Of a stretch of DNA of 64,000 bases, positions 61,901 to 64,000 are shown one piece after another (position 1 is the stretch's first letter; each line of letters starts with the position of its first letter). The position numbers and the translations under genes are program-made. The stretch comes from Rhea pennata (lineage: Eukaryota > Chordata > Aves > Rheiformes > Rheidae). Under the pieces are notes generated by a model that had not been told where the DNA came from, made no database searches, and worked only from the letters and a program-made list of their open reading frames with translations. The stretch lies in contig NC_084702.1 in assembly GCF_028389875.1 (NCBI RefSeq), forward strand, positions 67,305,582 to 67,369,581, given 5' to 3'.

Positions 61901-62359
61901 CCATTCTTGCATTCCAGACATGGCATAACTGTAGAGAAATAGTACCCAAGCTGTCTATGAACTCTCTTCAAGCAGATACTTGTTACTTCTCAATGTGAAC
62001 AATACATAATGAATATAACCCTACCTGGGTATGGTTAGGCTAATAGCTTTCATCTGTGTTACCTGTTGGCTAGGCTAGATCCTAACAGACTAATCTGGTT
62101 GTTTTCAGCAGAGAAAGCAAACTAATAGTACTGTTTGCATTAGATAGGAAATTCTAGTTACTTGCTATCTAAATCATAGTAACCTTGTGTTTAATATATT
62201 AGACTTATTCATAGGCTCTTGTATACTGTTAGATGGTGTAGAGTTATGGCTGTTTTTGTAATGGAACAAAACATATTTTAAGTGTTTTAATAGTGCCACT
62301 CAGGGCACTACCAGCACAGCAAGAGCAAAGCAGAATGTGATACATCCATATCTAACAAA
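58997..62359. other. Non-coding stretch between CR1 copies B and C
   Basis: No recognised exon, RNA gene or other mobile element. Small GTAGCT-type repeats occur near 61313-61328. Confidence 0.5.
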
Positions 62360-63230
62360 TGGGAGGAGTGGCTGATACACCTGAGGGCTGTGCTGCCATT
62401 CGGAGAGACCTGGGCAGGCTGGAGAGCTGGGCAGAGAGGAACCTCATGAGGTTCAACAAGGGCAAGAGCCGAGTCCTGCACCTAGGGAGAAATAACCACA
62501 GGCACCAGTACAAGCTGGGGGCTGACCTTCTGGAGAACAGCTCTGCAGAGAAGGGCCTGGGAGTGCTGGTGGGTGACAAGTGGACCATGAGCCAGCAATG
62601 TGCCCTTGTGGCCAGGAAGGCCAATGGTCTCCTGGGGCGCATTAGGAAGACTGTTGCCAGCAGGTGATCCTGCAAGGGAGGTGATCCTGCCCCTCTCCTC
62701 AGCCCTGGGGAGGTCACACCTTGAGGACTGTGTCCAGTTCTGGGCTCCCCAGTACTGGGGAGCCAGGGAGCTACTGGAGGGAGTCCAGCATAGGGCTATA
62801 AAGATGATCAGAGGGCTGGAGCACCTGCCCTATGAGGAACGGCTGCGAGCGCTGGGCCTCTTCAGCCTGGGCAAGAGAAGGCTGAGGGGGGATCTTATCA
62901 ATGTGTACAAGTACCTGAAGGGAGGGTGTCCAGGGGACAGGGACAAACTCTTTTTGATTGTCCTGTGTGACGGGACAAGAGGCAATGGGCAGAAACTGAA
63001 GCACAGGAAGTTCTGCCTGACCGTGAGGGGGAATTTCTTCCCTGTGAGAGTGACGGAGCCCTGGCACAGGTTGCCCAGAGAGGCTGTGGAGTCTCCTTCT
63101 CTGGAGATCTTCAAGGCCTGCCTGGATGCAACCCTGTCTACCATGCTTTTGGTGACCCTGCTGAGCAGGGAGGTTGGACTAGATGATCTCTGGAGGTCCC
63201 TTCCAACCTTACTGAATCTATGATTCTATG
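62360..63230 (+). mobile_element. CR1 LINE copy C, 5'-truncated
   Basis: Begins at GGGAGGAGTGGCTGA, just after the catalytic FADDTKL codons, so it is shorter than copy A. It runs through ORF2 and the 3' UTR (TTGGACTAGATGATCTCTGG) to two ATTCTATG-type units ending at 63230. Closely related to copy A. AAAT lies on both sides, too short to count as a target-site duplication. Confidence 0.95.
62361..63223 (+). pseudogene. CR1 ORF2 C-terminal fragment, frameshifted
   Basis: The first open part (to TGA at about 62667) carries [29 protein letters not shown] and AEKGLGVLV. The frame then breaks at a 7-nt insertion (GATCCTG near 62670) that duplicates nearby sequence. Homology continues in another frame from [12 protein letters not shown] through [18 protein letters not shown] and [15 protein letters not shown] to [21 protein letters not shown]. 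It reads through into the 3' UTR and stops at 63221-63223. The RT catalytic residues are lost with the 5' part. Residues FWAP are followed by QYWGAREL where copy A has RDKRDMWL, because of the foldback palindrome at 62743-62764. Confidence 0.9.
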
Positions 63231-64000
63231 AAATCTCTGTGCATAGCTGTGACTATAGGTCCGTCATACAGGGGCTCACATGAATGCACTATTTTTCTTT
63301 AACAAGTAGAATCCTGCTAGGCAGGATTGTCCATTATTGGTAAATATATCTGGCTTCTAGCTTTGACTCTTGCTATGCATTTTTGTGTATTGCTGTCAGC
63401 CTGCATAGTCTTATCTCCTGTGTGCAAAATTGAAGTCTTGAAATATGCTCACTTGAGTGGAGAGCTTGTTTATCAACCTCCTGAAGACAATTCTTCTGTT
63501 GAATTTAATGGCTAGAGATGTTTCCTGGGATGCATTCTGCAAGTCCTGATACAAGCTTCTAGTTAGAAGAACATGACTAACCCTTCAAAGGAAGGGGAAA
63601 AGAAAAATGGGCTGGGGGAAGTGTGTTCAACAGTGTTGTTGCTATGCTTCCGGTTACTACTTATTCCCAACAGGATATATTGGATTTGGCAGTAAAAGCT
63701 ACTCTTATCCTCTCCTGGCCTCTCAGATTCTAATTTGAGGTTAATATTTACATGCAATAACTCTTTAAGCTGAATCATGTACTTGCAGTATCAAGGGACA
63801 AAGAAGGAGCACAAGCTGTGAAAAGGACAAAGTATTGGACTGCTGAGCAGATGTTTAGTTTATCATCTCTCTTGGCTCTGACTTCTCAGTGTTTCTAACC
63901 TCTTCTCACACAAGCTTTCATCAATATTAAGGCAGTTATTTTTGTCTGCTGTGACAGATGAGGAAAAAGCATTTCTGTTGGGAGAAGATTGTCTAGCTTT
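63231..64000. other. Non-coding DNA at the window end
   Basis: AT-rich, no recognisable frame or repeat. The window ends without a feature boundary. Confidence 0.5.

Noticed and set aside
55424..62359. Impression that this stretch has fewer A/T runs than the rest of the window
   Set aside because: Hand counts of runs of 5 or more gave about 6 in 58981-61020 against about 9 in 45001-47040, with similar AT content. Too small a difference to claim.
62357..63234. AAAT on both sides of CR1 copy C as a target-site duplication
   Set aside because: Four AT-rich bases are expected by chance, and CR1 usually lacks clear target-site duplications.
1..64000. tRNA genes, rRNA, CRISPR arrays or bacterial-style operons
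   Set aside because: Searched by eye for tRNA B-box (GGTTCGANTCC) contexts and evenly spaced direct repeats. Nothing convincing was found, and the sequence is clearly vertebrate.

Overview
The window looks like vertebrate nuclear DNA, most likely from a bird. Three 5'-truncated CR1 LINE copies end in the ATTCTATG-type tail typical of avian CR1. There are also relics of older amniote repeats (MIR, L3/CR1-type), one sharply bounded CpG island in an AT-rich background, and no prokaryote-style dense genes. The only clear protein homology visible by eye is CR1 reverse transcriptase.

Layout. 1-4167 is AT-rich non-coding DNA with a decayed old CR1 near its start, an A-rich tract and a (TA)n microsatellite. 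4168-5187 is a CR1 copy with a 300-codon open stretch of ORF2. 5188-53849 is a long gene-poor stretch holding old repeats (MIR, L3-type tail, antisense old CR1), two pairs of diverged repeats I could match within the window, a (GT)n tract and a 243-nt polypurine tract. It also has a few spots that could be exons on the minus strand; none matches a family I recognise. 53850-54740 is a CpG island with a TATA-like box, a GC box and a strong 5' splice site on the plus strand. It is the best candidate for a gene start, probably a plus-strand gene whose first intron fills most of the rest. 54741-64000 is intron-like or intergenic and carries a minus-strand CR1 copy with two internal deletions (58634-58996) and a plus-strand CR1 copy (62360-63230).

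The most instructive sequence-level observations are the rearrangements inside the CR1 copies. One has a perfect 22-bp foldback palindrome replacing normal sequence and a 7-nt templated duplication that breaks the frame. Another has two deletions, of about 413 and 56 nt, with 3-nt microhomology at each junction. I see no tRNA or rRNA gene, CRISPR array, intact virus or operon. The gene served by the CpG island could not be identified from sequence alone.
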